Origin: Candidatus Electrothrix communis
GTDB lineage: Bacteria; Desulfobacterota; Desulfobulbia; Desulfobulbales; Desulfobulbaceae
Direction of reading: 5' to 3'
NCBI GenBank assembly: GCA_030644725.1
Contig: CP130629.1
Coordinates: forward strand, 1,481,572 to 1,545,571
Length of the DNA stretch: 64,000 bases
Below the pieces are notes generated by a model. It had not been told where the DNA came from and ran no database searches. It worked only from the letters and a program-made list of their open reading frames with translations. Of the stretch, positions 25,643 to 33,276 are shown piece by piece (position 1 is the stretch's first letter; every line of letters begins with the position of its first letter). The position numbers and the translations under genes are program-made.

Positions 25643-26910
25643 AAATTGAAGGCAAACAATCCATTACAACCTCTGCTGCATCCTCTGTTCTTGCTCATCA
25701 AGCAGGGAAAATAGCAGAACAACTTCCCGGCGGCAATCAGCTTGCCCGTTCTGTGGAAATGTTGGTTGCCTGGGGACGGGCCAACTCACTCTGGCCCCTG
25801 CTGTACGGTACATCCTGTTGCGCCATTGAAATGATGTCTACCGGTGCATCCCGGCATGACTGGGCACGTTTCGGTGCTGAGGTCGCCCGAGCCAGTGCTC
25901 GTCAGGCAGACCTGATCATTCTGGCAGGAACTGTTGTTGAGAAAATGAGCGAAAACCTTATCACCTTATACGAACAGATACCTGCGCCCAAGTACGTTAT
26001 TGCGATGGGCTCTTGTGCCATCTCTGGCGGACCTTTTTATTATGATTCGTACTCTGTGGTCAAAGGGGCTGATAGAATCATTCCGGTGGATGTCTATATT
26101 CCGGGCTGTCCTCCTCGGCCAGAGGCTTTATTCTACGGCATCATGCAGTTGCAGGAAAAGATTAAAAAAGAAGGTCGTGAAATCCCTTGGGAGATTGGTG
26201 AATTGGTGAAGAGTCCCTCCTTTGACACCTTCACTGAAACCCAGCAGGATTGGGCCGCTCTGGAGGAGAAAAAGAATCAGGAGATGGCTGAAGCCAGGGA
26301 ACAGTTTAAGAAAGAAAATCCTGATTACAAACCACCCAGGCCTGCACGGCTGAAAAAAGATAAACTACCCTCGCCTGCCCGAACAAAACCTACCCATAAG
26401 GGTATCAGCAACTGGACGCTCTTACAGACCCTTCAGGAAAAATTCCCTGAAATCACGGTTCATGATCACCCTGATGCTACCCCCAAAGAAGTGGCTGAAC
26501 TGGGCACGGACTATGTTCTTGATTTGGTTGTTCCGAAAGAGCAGTACAAAGAAGTTGTTCAGTATCTTAAAGAAGATAAGGATCTCAGCTTGGAGATGTT
26601 CATCCAGCTCACCTGTGTGGACTGGAAGGAATATTTTGACATTGTTGTCCACCTGCTCTCGGTTGAGGGTGGACACAAACTTTTTCTCCGCTGCCGGGTG
26701 GACAAAGAAGAGGACGGAGCTGAGATAGAAACCATCTCTGATCTGTATGCGGGGGCTGACTGGCATGAGCGTGAGGTCTACGACATGTTCGGAGTTCGCT
26801 TTACCGACCATCCAGATATGCGGAGAATCTACTTGAAGAACGACTTTCCTGGACACCCCTTGTGTAAGGATTTTGAGGATCCTTCTCGGGTGATCGTGCG
26901 TCCTTATTAA
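25633..26910 (+). CDS. nuoBC: Fused NADH-quinone oxidoreductase subunits B and C
   Basis: A single 425-residue polypeptide joining NuoB and NuoC. The NuoB part (about 1-185) carries all four cysteines of the N2 [4Fe-4S] cluster: Cys62 and Cys63 ([11 protein letters not shown]), Cys128 ([10 protein letters not shown]) and Cys159 (PGCPPRPE). A charged Pro/Lys-rich linker (about 190-255, for example [20 protein letters not shown]) leads to the NuoC 30-kDa subunit domain with [20 protein letters not shown] and [20 protein letters not shown]. Both parts look functional. NuoC-NuoD fusions are well known, whereas B-C fusion is uncommon. No nuoD follows: the next gene is on the other strand. Confidence 0.94.
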   Translation: MGVKIEGKQSITTSAASSVLAHQAGKIAEQLPGGNQLARSVEMLVAWGRANSLWPLLYGTSCCAIEMMSTGASRHDWARFGAEVARASARQADLIILAGTVVEKMSENLITLYEQIPAPKYVIAMGSCAISGGPFYYDSYSVVKGADRIIPVDVYIPGCPPRPEALFYGIMQLQEKIKKEGREIPWEIGELVKSPSFDTFTETQQDWAALEEKKNQEMAEAREQFKKENPDYKPPRPARLKKDKLPSPARTKPTHKGISNWTLLQTLQEKFPEITVHDHPDATPKEVAELGTDYVLDLVVPKEQYKEVVQYLKEDKDLSLEMFIQLTCVDWKEYFDIVVHLLSVEGGHKLFLRCRVDKEEDGAEIETISDLYAGADWHEREVYDMFGVRFTDHPDMRRIYLKNDFPGHPLCKDFEDPSRVIVRPY

Positions 26911-26934
26911 CAGCTTAATAAAGAAGCACAACAG

Positions 26935-26962
26935 GAGGTGAATCCGCGAGCGGATTCACCTC
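26935..26962 (+). terminator. Strong hairpin after nuoBC
   Basis: GAGGTGAATCCGC (26935-26947) and GCGGATTCACCTC (26950-26962) are exact inverses, giving a 12-13 pair stem with a very tight loop, 25 bp after the nuoBC stop. The following TTGC is a poor U-tract, but the position fits the end of a transcript. Confidence 0.6.
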
Positions 26963-27128
26963 TTGCTGATAATTGCCTTAACGCGGAATATTCGTTCATC
27001 TGGCTTGACAGAACAACCGTTATATGAATTGTGCTCTTGAGTAATTTAACGTGGTACGTCCCCTATTATCCCTACGCCCATCCTGACCAAAGGAGAACGA
27101 GCCATTATCCCTTTCTAATGAATACAGA

Positions 27129-28106
27129 TTAACGGCATGGTCCGTCTGTAAGAGTCGTCTCTCGTGCCGCCAGCCACTCCTTATATTTGCGATTCAGTTT
27201 TCGAACGGCCCTTCCATATCCATGAGGTCTTGCTGTTCCGCCTGTTTCGCCTAGAATATACCCTGTATTCATATAATGAAAAAAATCAAAGGTAACAATC
27301 CTGCTCCCTCCTTGTGATAAGTCCAATTGGTTGAGGAATCGTGTTGAATCTGCCGCAGTCCATTTAGGTTCCTGTTCATCCCTTTTAAAACTCTCAATAT
27401 TGACCCACATCTCAATATCATTTACCGTACAGGCAGCACACATTTCTGCAAAATAGACAGGCAGGTCAGGATCATCAACGCTGATATGCCCTGCTCCTAC
27501 ACCGTCCTGCAGGGCCAAAAAATCAATCCCGGTATCCTGGAGTATTTCGGTATAGACGACCCTTGTCCTCTCAGGACTGATTCTACCTGCATTTTCGGCA
27601 TTAATAAATGGAGAGATGAGCACCTTTTTATCGGGCAGGAGACCCTTTACTGCTGCGGTCAGTTCTTTATAGTAGCTGTTCAGGTTAGTGATTGTTGTCT
27701 GGTTATAATCACCGGTCCATGACTCAAGCGGGAGGTGCCAACCATAAAATTTTTGCTCATCCCTAAACTTTTCTTCCAGTACTGTTGCTACTCTTACGGA
27801 CTCTGACAATGATATGCTCAGCTTTTGTGGTGTTACAGAACCATAACTACCGACTTCACCCTCAGGAGGTCCGTACAGACCTAAAAAGACTTTGATATCA
27901 TATTGTTGGGCATAGGTGAAAATGATCTTGGCAATCGACAGGCTCTCATCAAGTTTTATGCTGTCGGCTGTATCCATAAATTGGATTATCGCAGTATCCA
28001 TTCCAAGCTCGTTCATTTCAGCAAGAACTGGGCTCCAGACATTATGACTAGCCAAGCCGTTATTCGGCCATAGTTGAATATAACCGCCGCTTAATCTCTT
28101 TGTCAT
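27129..28106 (-). CDS. DUF4434-domain protein (TIM-barrel, glycosidase-like)
   Basis: A 325-residue protein matching the DUF4434 family, whose members have a glycoside-hydrolase-like TIM barrel. Recognisable segments are GGYIQLWPNNGLASHNVWSP, MDTAIIQFMDTADSI, DIKVFLGLYGPP, FYGWHLPLESWTGDYN and GIDFLALQDGVGAGHIS. There is no signal peptide. I chose the ATG at 28106 (MTKRLSGGYIQL) because it follows GGGGAGGAGAGACC; an upstream in-frame start at 28139 lies before that site. It is the first gene of the accessory stretch, convergent with nuoBC. Confidence 0.75.
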   Translation of the reverse strand: MTKRLSGGYIQLWPNNGLASHNVWSPVLAEMNELGMDTAIIQFMDTADSIKLDESLSIAKIIFTYAQQYDIKVFLGLYGPPEGEVGSYGSVTPQKLSISLSESVRVATVLEEKFRDEQKFYGWHLPLESWTGDYNQTTITNLNSYYKELTAAVKGLLPDKKVLISPFINAENAGRISPERTRVVYTEILQDTGIDFLALQDGVGAGHISVDDPDLPVYFAEMCAACTVNDIEMWVNIESFKRDEQEPKWTAADSTRFLNQLDLSQGGSRIVTFDFFHYMNTGYILGETGGTARPHGYGRAVRKLNRKYKEWLAARETTLTDGPCR

Positions 28107-28223
28107 GGTCTCTCCTCCCCTATAAATATAGTCAATCAATTAGTTGCACGACATCCTTCTACAAAGGATAGGGGAATGAGATTGACACTGTCAAGAAGTT
28201 TATTGCCCGGCAGAATGCAGGCC

Positions 28224-28329
28224 TAAGTACCCGACCAAAAATATTTTAACAAAAGGAATTTGGCTGAACATCCTATTTACAGGCAGATCGGCGATTCAAA
28301 ATGTTAAGATAATTTTGGTCGGGTACTTA
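28224..28329. mobile_element. Miniature inverted-repeat element with TA target duplication
   Basis: The left end AGTACCCGACCAAAA (from 28226) and right end TTTTGGTCGGGTACT (to 28327) are exact inverses; the arms extend to about 25 bp with two mismatches. TA dinucleotides flank both ends (28224-28225 and 28328-28329), as left by IS630/Tc1-mariner-type transposases. It holds no coding sequence, so it is non-autonomous. Confidence 0.7.
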
Positions 28330-28369
28330 TACTGCTGAGAACTGCTCTTTTTATGAGAAATGAGAAATA

Positions 28370-28390
28370 GGGGTCTGACCCCGTTTTTAC
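28370..28390 (+). repeat. Direct repeat R1 (palindromic GGGGTCTGACCCC core)
   Basis: GGGGTCTGACCCCGTTTTTA at 28370. The 16-mer TCTGACCCCGTTTTTA recurs at 28948 and 30684 in the same orientation. R1 has a perfect GGGGTC/GACCCC hairpin. The three copies bracket the small accessory genes. Confidence 0.65.
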
Positions 28391-28417
28391 CCTTACTTAT
28401 TTAAATTTCTCCCATTT

Positions 28418-28952
28418 TTGACTGGTTTACTTGAACAACATGTTTTTGTTTCTGTAAAAGTTGAAAAATCGAATGAGACAAAATATATTCTTAAAATCAA
28501 AAATAGCAGCAAACGCAGAGTTGAGATAATAAAGCTAATTGCTGATCCACCTACACTATTAAAAAACAATTCATTTACTAGCTTCAATAACAGCAAATTT
28601 TTCCAAAACAAAACGTTGCCGCCTGGAGAATCAATAGATTTTCACTTTTATCCAAAACAGGTCAATGACCTTAGAGAAATGGGGCTTGGTTCTAACTTCG
28701 GCCATTGTGCAGAAACAACCTGTGCCTCTACGGATATTCTGCTAATTTTGTGATCTTATTTGCGCATCAAATGTCAGTCGTAAATTAATTGGCCGAACTT
28801 AGAACCAAGCCCGAGAAATGTTTACATTTAAGGCAGAATACAAAGTCTTACTATTTAAAAAACGGGGATTACCAAAAATAACCGAAGAGTGTAGTTTCCG
28901 TCCCTCTGATTATTTTGTAACTATTGGAATTTCAAATGAACAGGTGTTCTGA
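28418..28952 (+). pseudogene. Hypothetical gene interrupted by a 131-bp miniature element
   Basis: The frame from the TTG at 28418 (HVFVSVKVEKSNETKYILKI) reads as a small beta-rich protein. At residue 88 it runs into a transposable element (28682-28812) that adds a foreign tail. Removing the element and one copy of the GAGAAATG target duplication restores the frame: ...VNDLREM continues as FTFKAEYKVLLFKKRGLPKI to a TGA at 28950-28952. No ATG or ribosome binding site is visible. The frame opens directly after repeat R1, so the 5' end may be missing as well. Family not recognised. Confidence 0.55.
28682..28812. mobile_element. 131-bp MITE with 22-bp inverted repeats and an 8-bp target duplication
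   Basis: The ends GGGCTTGGTTCTAACTTCGG (28682) and CCGAACTTAGAACCAAGCCC (to 28812) are inverse with one mismatch; including two further bases each arm reaches 22 bp. GAGAAATG flanks the element on both sides (28674-28681 and 28813-28820), a clear 8-bp target-site duplication. There is no coding capacity. A lone copy of one end, GGGCTTGGTTCTAAG, is at 59692. Families with 8-bp duplications include IS66 and IS1595; the mobilising transposase is not in the window. Confidence 0.85.
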
Positions 28953-28965
28953 CCCCGTTTTTAAC
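28946..28965 (+). repeat. Direct repeat R2
   Basis: GTTCTGACCCCGTTTTTAAC; it shares the 16-mer TCTGACCCCGTTTTTA with R1 and R3 but has lost the left half of the palindrome. It lies over the restored stop codon of the interrupted gene upstream and just before the gene at 29007. Confidence 0.6.
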
Positions 28966-29006
28966 ACAAGAGAATATCAATACAATCCAAAAGAGGTTTT
29001 ATAAAA

Positions 29007-29438
29007 ATGGAACTCCCTAAAATGACAAGCGAAGATTTGGAGATTTTCAACGCTATCTGTCGAGAATGTTTGTCAACAGGAGATGAATACCGTTACATTT
29101 CTTCTCATCAGAAGATTTTTGCAAATAAATTTGATGAGCACATGAACTTGTATGATTTTATGACTTCTTTATGTATATTGGAATTTCACAAAATAATAGA
29201 AATTGAAAATAAGATAGGGCCAAATAATTGTAGGATTACCACGTTAGGATTTAATAAATATGTAAAAGATAATGATATAGATTTGTCAAAAACTAAAAAA
29301 GATGTAATGCTTAATATATACCAAGGAGGGGGGACTTTTATAGAGTGTGACGTAAAAATATGGGCTCATAGCTACGATGAATATTGTGGTTTTATTCTGA
29401 GGGAGTTACAAGAAAATGGTATTCCTGGATTCAAGTAA
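29007..29438 (+). CDS. Hypothetical protein, C terminus truncated by IS30
   Basis: A 143-residue AT-rich gene I do not recognise. It starts MELPKMTSEDLEIFNAICRE after AGAGGTTTTATAAAA. It is mainly helical in the first half and contains NIYQGGGTFIECDVKIWAHS near the end. Its stop codon TAA (29436-29438) is formed by the target TA and the first base of the IS30 inverted repeat. Precise removal of the IS would replace the stop with 18 more codons (YTNAGLSNILDQKKIELI) ending at TAG 30585-30587. The native protein was therefore about 161 residues. Confidence 0.5.
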   Translation: MELPKMTSEDLEIFNAICRECLSTGDEYRYISSHQKIFANKFDEHMNLYDFMTSLCILEFHKIIEIENKIGPNNCRITTLGFNKYVKDNDIDLSKTKKDVMLNIYQGGGTFIECDVKIWAHSYDEYCGFILRELQENGIPGFK

Positions 29439-30423
29439 TAAGTGCATAACCCATAATTTTTCTGACATCCACCCCGGTTAGTTTTTCAAATACCTCATAG
29501 GGTGTTTTAAACTTGAGACATTTTCTCGGCCTGCTGTTAAGCTTGTCTACAGCACTTACAACCTGCTCCATAGTGATATCAAGCAGCTCCATATTCTTCG
29601 GAAAATATTGCCGTAACAGACCGTTTGCATTTTCATTCTGCCCCCTTTCCCAAGAATGGTAGGGCTTGGCGAAATAGGTCTCACATTCGATTTCCTCGGC
29701 AATATCCTCATGAAGAGTGAACTCCTTGCCGTTATCAAAAGTTATTGTTTTGACAAACTTTTTCAAAGGAGAAAACAATGCGATCATCGCATCCTTAACA
29801 TATTTTGCTTTTTTGCCCGGCAAAGGTGCTGCAAGACGCAATTTCGATTTTCTTTCATCAAGTGTCACGACAGCTCCTTTATGATTTTTTCCTATAATTG
29901 TATCGGCTTCCCAGTCACCTATACGTTTCCTGGCGTTGACTTCGGCAGGACGCTCGTCAATGTCTCTACGATTGGGGATCCCAGTACGGTTGTGAGCTGA
30001 TCCGTAGCGTTTCCGGTATGTTTTTCCCTGATGACGTAAGTGTTTGTAAAGCTGTCCCCCGCTTGCTTTGTCGGTCAAAATGTACTGATATACGGTTTCA
30101 TGATGAAGGCACACCACGCTCTCTTCACGCAGACGACCGGCGATTTGCTCAGGACTCCAGTCGTTTTGAAGGCAGACAGAAACTATGTATTTTATTTCTT
30201 CTGTCATTTTAACTGCTTTTGCTTTGTCGGCATGTCGTTCCAAGGCGAAACGATCAGCCTGTTTATTTCGGTATCCCCTTTGGCCTGTATTACGACGGAT
30301 CTCCCGAGAAACAGTGCTTTGGGAGCGCCCTATTGCTTTAGCAATCTGATTATGCGACACTTCCTTTTTCAGCTCAATTTCGATATAGTATCTTTCGGCA
30401 AGACTCAGTTGTTTGTAGTTCAT
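29431..30423 (-). CDS. IS30-family transposase
   Basis: Transposase of about 330 residues with an N-terminal helix-turn-helix (LSLAERYYIEIELKKEVSHN / QIAKAIGRSQSTVSREIRRN) and the DDE catalytic core of IS30. The acidic residues, counted from the upstream TTG, are Asp176 in GDWEADTIIG, Asp232 in TFDNGKEF and Glu266 in GQNENANGLLRQYFP. I place the start at the ATG at 30423, which follows TGGAGGTTGCAA; the in-frame TTG at 30429 lies inside the spacer. The last codons run through the terminal inverted repeat: ATT ACT TGA uses the flanking TA and host DNA, so the stop is outside the element. The protein looks intact and possibly active. Confidence 0.93.
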   Translation of the reverse strand: MNYKQLSLAERYYIEIELKKEVSHNQIAKAIGRSQSTVSREIRRNTGQRGYRNKQADRFALERHADKAKAVKMTEEIKYIVSVCLQNDWSPEQIAGRLREESVVCLHHETVYQYILTDKASGGQLYKHLRHQGKTYRKRYGSAHNRTGIPNRRDIDERPAEVNARKRIGDWEADTIIGKNHKGAVVTLDERKSKLRLAAPLPGKKAKYVKDAMIALFSPLKKFVKTITFDNGKEFTLHEDIAEEIECETYFAKPYHSWERGQNENANGLLRQYFPKNMELLDITMEQVVSAVDKLNSRPRKCLKFKTPYEVFEKLTGVDVRKIMGYALIT

Positions 30424-30530
30424 TTGCAACCTCCAGAAAGGGTTCAGTACCTACTTTCAGAATACACCTGAGTTTTGCTTTACTCAAAGATGTTTCCGGT
30501 ATCAGATACCTGAGGAGGTTATGCACTTAT
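29438..30530 (-). mobile_element. IS30-family insertion sequence
   Basis: A 1093-bp element bounded by the 14-bp perfect inverted repeats ATAAGTGCATAACC (29438-29451) and GGTTATGCACTTAT (30517-30530), flanked by a 2-bp TA duplication (29436-29437 and 30531-30532), as is usual for this family. It carries one transposase gene. It is inserted near the 3' end of the hypothetical gene at 29007. Confidence 0.88.
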
Positions 30531-30680
30531 TATACGAATGCAGGATTATCAAATATACTAGATCAGAAGAAAATAGAATTGATATAGTGTATTGCTCACC
30601 AGCGATATTAAGAATAATCCTGAATAACAATTGGTTGGTGACCGAATAACATAATCTTCCCTGTTACATTGGGGAAAAAT

Positions 30681-30700
30681 GGGTCTGACCCCGTTTTTAC
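30681..30700 (+). repeat. Direct repeat R3
   Basis: GGGTCTGACCCCGTTTTTAC; it shares 20 bases with R1 including the palindromic core. It is the third direct copy and lies upstream of the gene at 30830-31433. Confidence 0.65.
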
Positions 30701-31007
30701 TGCAACGTGGTGATGATGCCCAATTCAGCCCAGCCGGGCAGGTCTGCGTGAGTGAAACGAAAGTGGACAACCCATTTCTTAAATTGTCTGATTTTGCGGC
30801 ACTCAATTAGACCTACGCAACTGCTTTTCATGCATAAAATAAAAAAAGGAACCATTTTTAGCAGCAACAACATTCGCAACTATTGTAGGATTACTTTGCA
30901 ACTTCAAATCAGAACACTCTTCCTCTGATTTATCTAAATTTATTGACTGGTTAAAAGAAAAGCATCACACTGATATTGCTGCATCTATAGAGCACAATGA
31001 ATTACTT

Positions 31008-31433
31008 TTGCTTGAATTAAATAAGGTCATTTCGAACAATCATGAAGTGTTAATAAAAGAACTAAAAAAATTTGATATACTAACATCTTCATTAGCACAA
31101 CATATACAGATTTTTTCTGGACTATCGCAAACAATAAATAATGAATCAATTTTTTCAGATCAAGCAATTTCCATCCTTAAACAATTTGTTGAATCAGGAG
31201 CAAAAATTATCATGAGAATAAATGAGACAGATATGGACACTCCTGATAAATATTTATTTATGGATGGCGGATATGGCGAACTGCGATATGATGAACCACG
31301 ATGGATAGAAGATGATTTTGTTTCTCTTGTAGAATCGAATATATTACGACGTGAATTCACTCCTAAAGGTGCTCATAAATTTCTAATCACCCGTGCAGCA
31401 GATACATTTATTAATCAAATAAACGGCGCATAA
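31008..31433 (+). CDS. Hypothetical protein with a possible 5' frameshift
   Basis: The visible frame starts at a TTG (LLELNKVISNNHEVLIKELK) and ends RAADTFINQINGA. It is an AT-rich, mostly helical protein; I do not recognise the family. The same frame is open upstream to 30843 and encodes plausible sequence with a hydrophobic segment (FLAATTFATIVGLLCNF then KSEHSSSDLSKFIDWLKEKH) but no start. An ATG at 30830 would join it if the A7 run at 30841-30847 were one base shorter. The gene is therefore either frameshifted, read by slippage, or affected by a homopolymer sequencing error. The intended product would be about 200 residues. Confidence 0.45.
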   Translation: MLELNKVISNNHEVLIKELKKFDILTSSLAQHIQIFSGLSQTINNESIFSDQAISILKQFVESGAKIIMRINETDMDTPDKYLFMDGGYGELRYDEPRWIEDDFVSLVESNILRREFTPKGAHKFLITRAADTFINQINGA

Positions 31434-32169
31434 GGGATGTTACGTTAACTCTCTTCCTGCTAACCACCAAACACCACACCACCACAAAGCAACCAGCAAA
31501 GGCGACCGGTTGCCCGGCAACGGGGGCGGAGCTTACCAGATAAAAACCCATGATACCCGCCCATACCTTCAAAGACCACAGCAAAACAACCAAAGGTACT
31601 TTCCGGGCTTTTCACGGGCTATACGGGCTTGAAGGAGAGCAAAGACGGCGGCGCACTACAAAAAAGTGAAAAACACCTGAACTTTTGTACACGGGAAATC
31701 CTGCCGACTTATCTTGTAGATAGCACCAATAACAGCAGCCCCCCCCTATGCAATTTTGCCGAGACATGCGCAACACTTCCGACCGGCTAACCAGCGGCAG
31801 CCGATAGGTTTTGACCGCCCCGCCCCCTCTTCTTATACGAAACAAAAAATAAGCAGGCAACGAATGCAGGAGGCCATGAAGACTTGCATGAAGGATAACT
31901 AACCGAAAGTGTTTAAAATGAAGACCGTGAACACCTTTTCATTAACTTCTATAGGGGAAACGCGCTGTATATCCATAACCTTGACAAAACAAAGCGTGGA
32001 TAACGACAAAAAAGGAATACTGAAGGCGCAAGCAGTCCCCTTGACTTGATCAGCGAAAAACTCTTTACATCCCTGCATGAACAGCTTAACATATGAATAG
32101 AGAAAGGTTCCTCCCTGATGATAAGAAACCAAGGGTTTCTTCTGAAAGGATAGTCGGGGGGGTCAGATA
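31434..32169. other. 735-bp region without a supported gene
   Basis: The first 400 bases are A/C-rich on the plus strand and the short frames on either strand look random. A 43-codon frame at 31918-32049 (MKTVNTFSLTSIGETRCISI) and a 25-codon frame near 32094 have no supporting features. A small hairpin (AAGAAACC/GGTTTCTT near 32125-32143) precedes a real terminator, so a rightward transcript, perhaps non-coding, may end here. Confidence 0.35.
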
Positions 32170-32201
32170 GGGCGGCTTTCCAGGAGGCTGCCCTTTTTTT
32201 A
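32170..32201 (+). terminator. Rho-independent terminator, rightward
   Basis: GGGCGGC pairs with GCTGCCC (one G-U pair) around a 10-base loop and is followed by seven or more T. It faces right and ends at the 3' end of the DUF3800 gene, yet no convincing gene lies directly upstream. Confidence 0.75.
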
Positions 32202-32843
32202 TATCTCCAGCTCGCTCTTTATCCCTTCCCGCAACGCATCATAAAAAAGCCTGTCCCCTGATTCCCACTTTCTAAATATCGCCCAGTTGCAGTAATCCGC
32301 AAGCTGTAATCCCATGTTCGACATTGAGGCATGATGCAGCACCCGGAACCGGCAACCGGAAGGCAGCATTTTCTTCAGCACAGTCTTAACCGCCTTTTCT
32401 ACAGCAGCCCGTTTCTTCTTTATCGGGATACTGTCGGTAATCACGATCAGCTCTTTCATTCCGTCCAGCTCTTCCCGCTCCTGTTCCGCAACGTGCCGGA
32501 TCAGGTGTCCCAACATCCGGGGGTAAAATTCTTCAGAAGCCTGCAAGGCCGGAACGATTTTGCTTTTCTCCACTATGAGCGAATCTATCCGCAAATCTGC
32601 AATATTCTCCTTGATGATCCCGAACACCCGCTGTCGTACATGCCGGTTGTCTTTGGTGCAGTGGAAATACGAAAAATCAAACCCGTATTCGATCAGATCG
32701 AACTTGTACTTTCCCAAATCATGGCAGACGGTGAAGGGGCGTTTGGTACAAACACTTGTCAGGGTGAAATACTTTGTCCCGGATGAAGCAAAATCCAGAT
32801 TGCCCCCTTCATCAAGAAAGATATATAAACAGCCGTTGCTCAT
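32199..32843 (-). CDS. DUF3800-domain protein
   Basis: A 214-residue protein with the DUF3800 hallmarks: an N-terminal CLYIFLDEGGNLDF strand-turn with conserved acidic residues, a middle VITDSIPIKKKRAAVEKAVK, and the C-terminal MSNMGLQLADYCNWAIFRKW. This acid-rich pattern resembles an RNase H-like fold, and DUF3800 genes are frequent in mobile and defence regions. The biochemical role is unknown. It is the last protein gene of the accessory stretch before tRNA-Lys. Confidence 0.8.
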   Translation of the reverse strand: MSNGCLYIFLDEGGNLDFASSGTKYFTLTSVCTKRPFTVCHDLGKYKFDLIEYGFDFSYFHCTKDNRHVRQRVFGIIKENIADLRIDSLIVEKSKIVPALQASEEFYPRMLGHLIRHVAEQEREELDGMKELIVITDSIPIKKKRAAVEKAVKTVLKKMLPSGCRFRVLHHASMSNMGLQLADYCNWAIFRKWESGDRLFYDALREGIKSELEI

Positions 32844-33081
32844 GGAGTCCTTTCTGTGTTCGGAAAACAGTAAAGCCCCATGTTGGTGCTGGGAGAGATT
32901 TCAAGAGGTCTCCGAGGATCGCACAGAGCATTTTTTTCAGAGGGAGGATAAACAGGAGCGGGTGGTGTGTCAACAGTTCTTCAGAGGATAATTGCTTTCT
33001 GCCCGGAAGCATCTAAACGCAGTTTATGGAGGTTCGCATTTAAAAAAATTGGTACAGAACTGGTACAAATCGAGTACCAAC

Positions 33082-33116
33082 AAAAAAGGGACTCAGCTTA
33101 AAACAAGCTAAGTCCC
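33082..33116 (-). terminator. Terminator of tRNA-Lys
   Basis: Read on the minus strand, GGGACTTAGCTT pairs with AAGCTGAGTCCC (one mismatch) and is followed by TTTTTTG. It begins 10 bp after the tRNA CCA end. Just beyond lie TTGGTAC and GTACCAA inverted copies (33049-33080). Confidence 0.85.
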
Positions 33117-33125
33117 TATATATAT

Positions 33126-33201
<76 letters not shown>

Positions 33202-33276
33202 TTATCTTTGATAAAGAAAATTATATATCATAAAACCGGGATCGAGTCAAGAGCTTATCTGCACTGAATAAAAAAA

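Noticed and set aside
28370..30700. Integron attC sites around small gene cassettes.
   Set aside because: The repeats lack paired RYYYAAC/GTTRRRY cores of attC size and no integron integrase is in the window.
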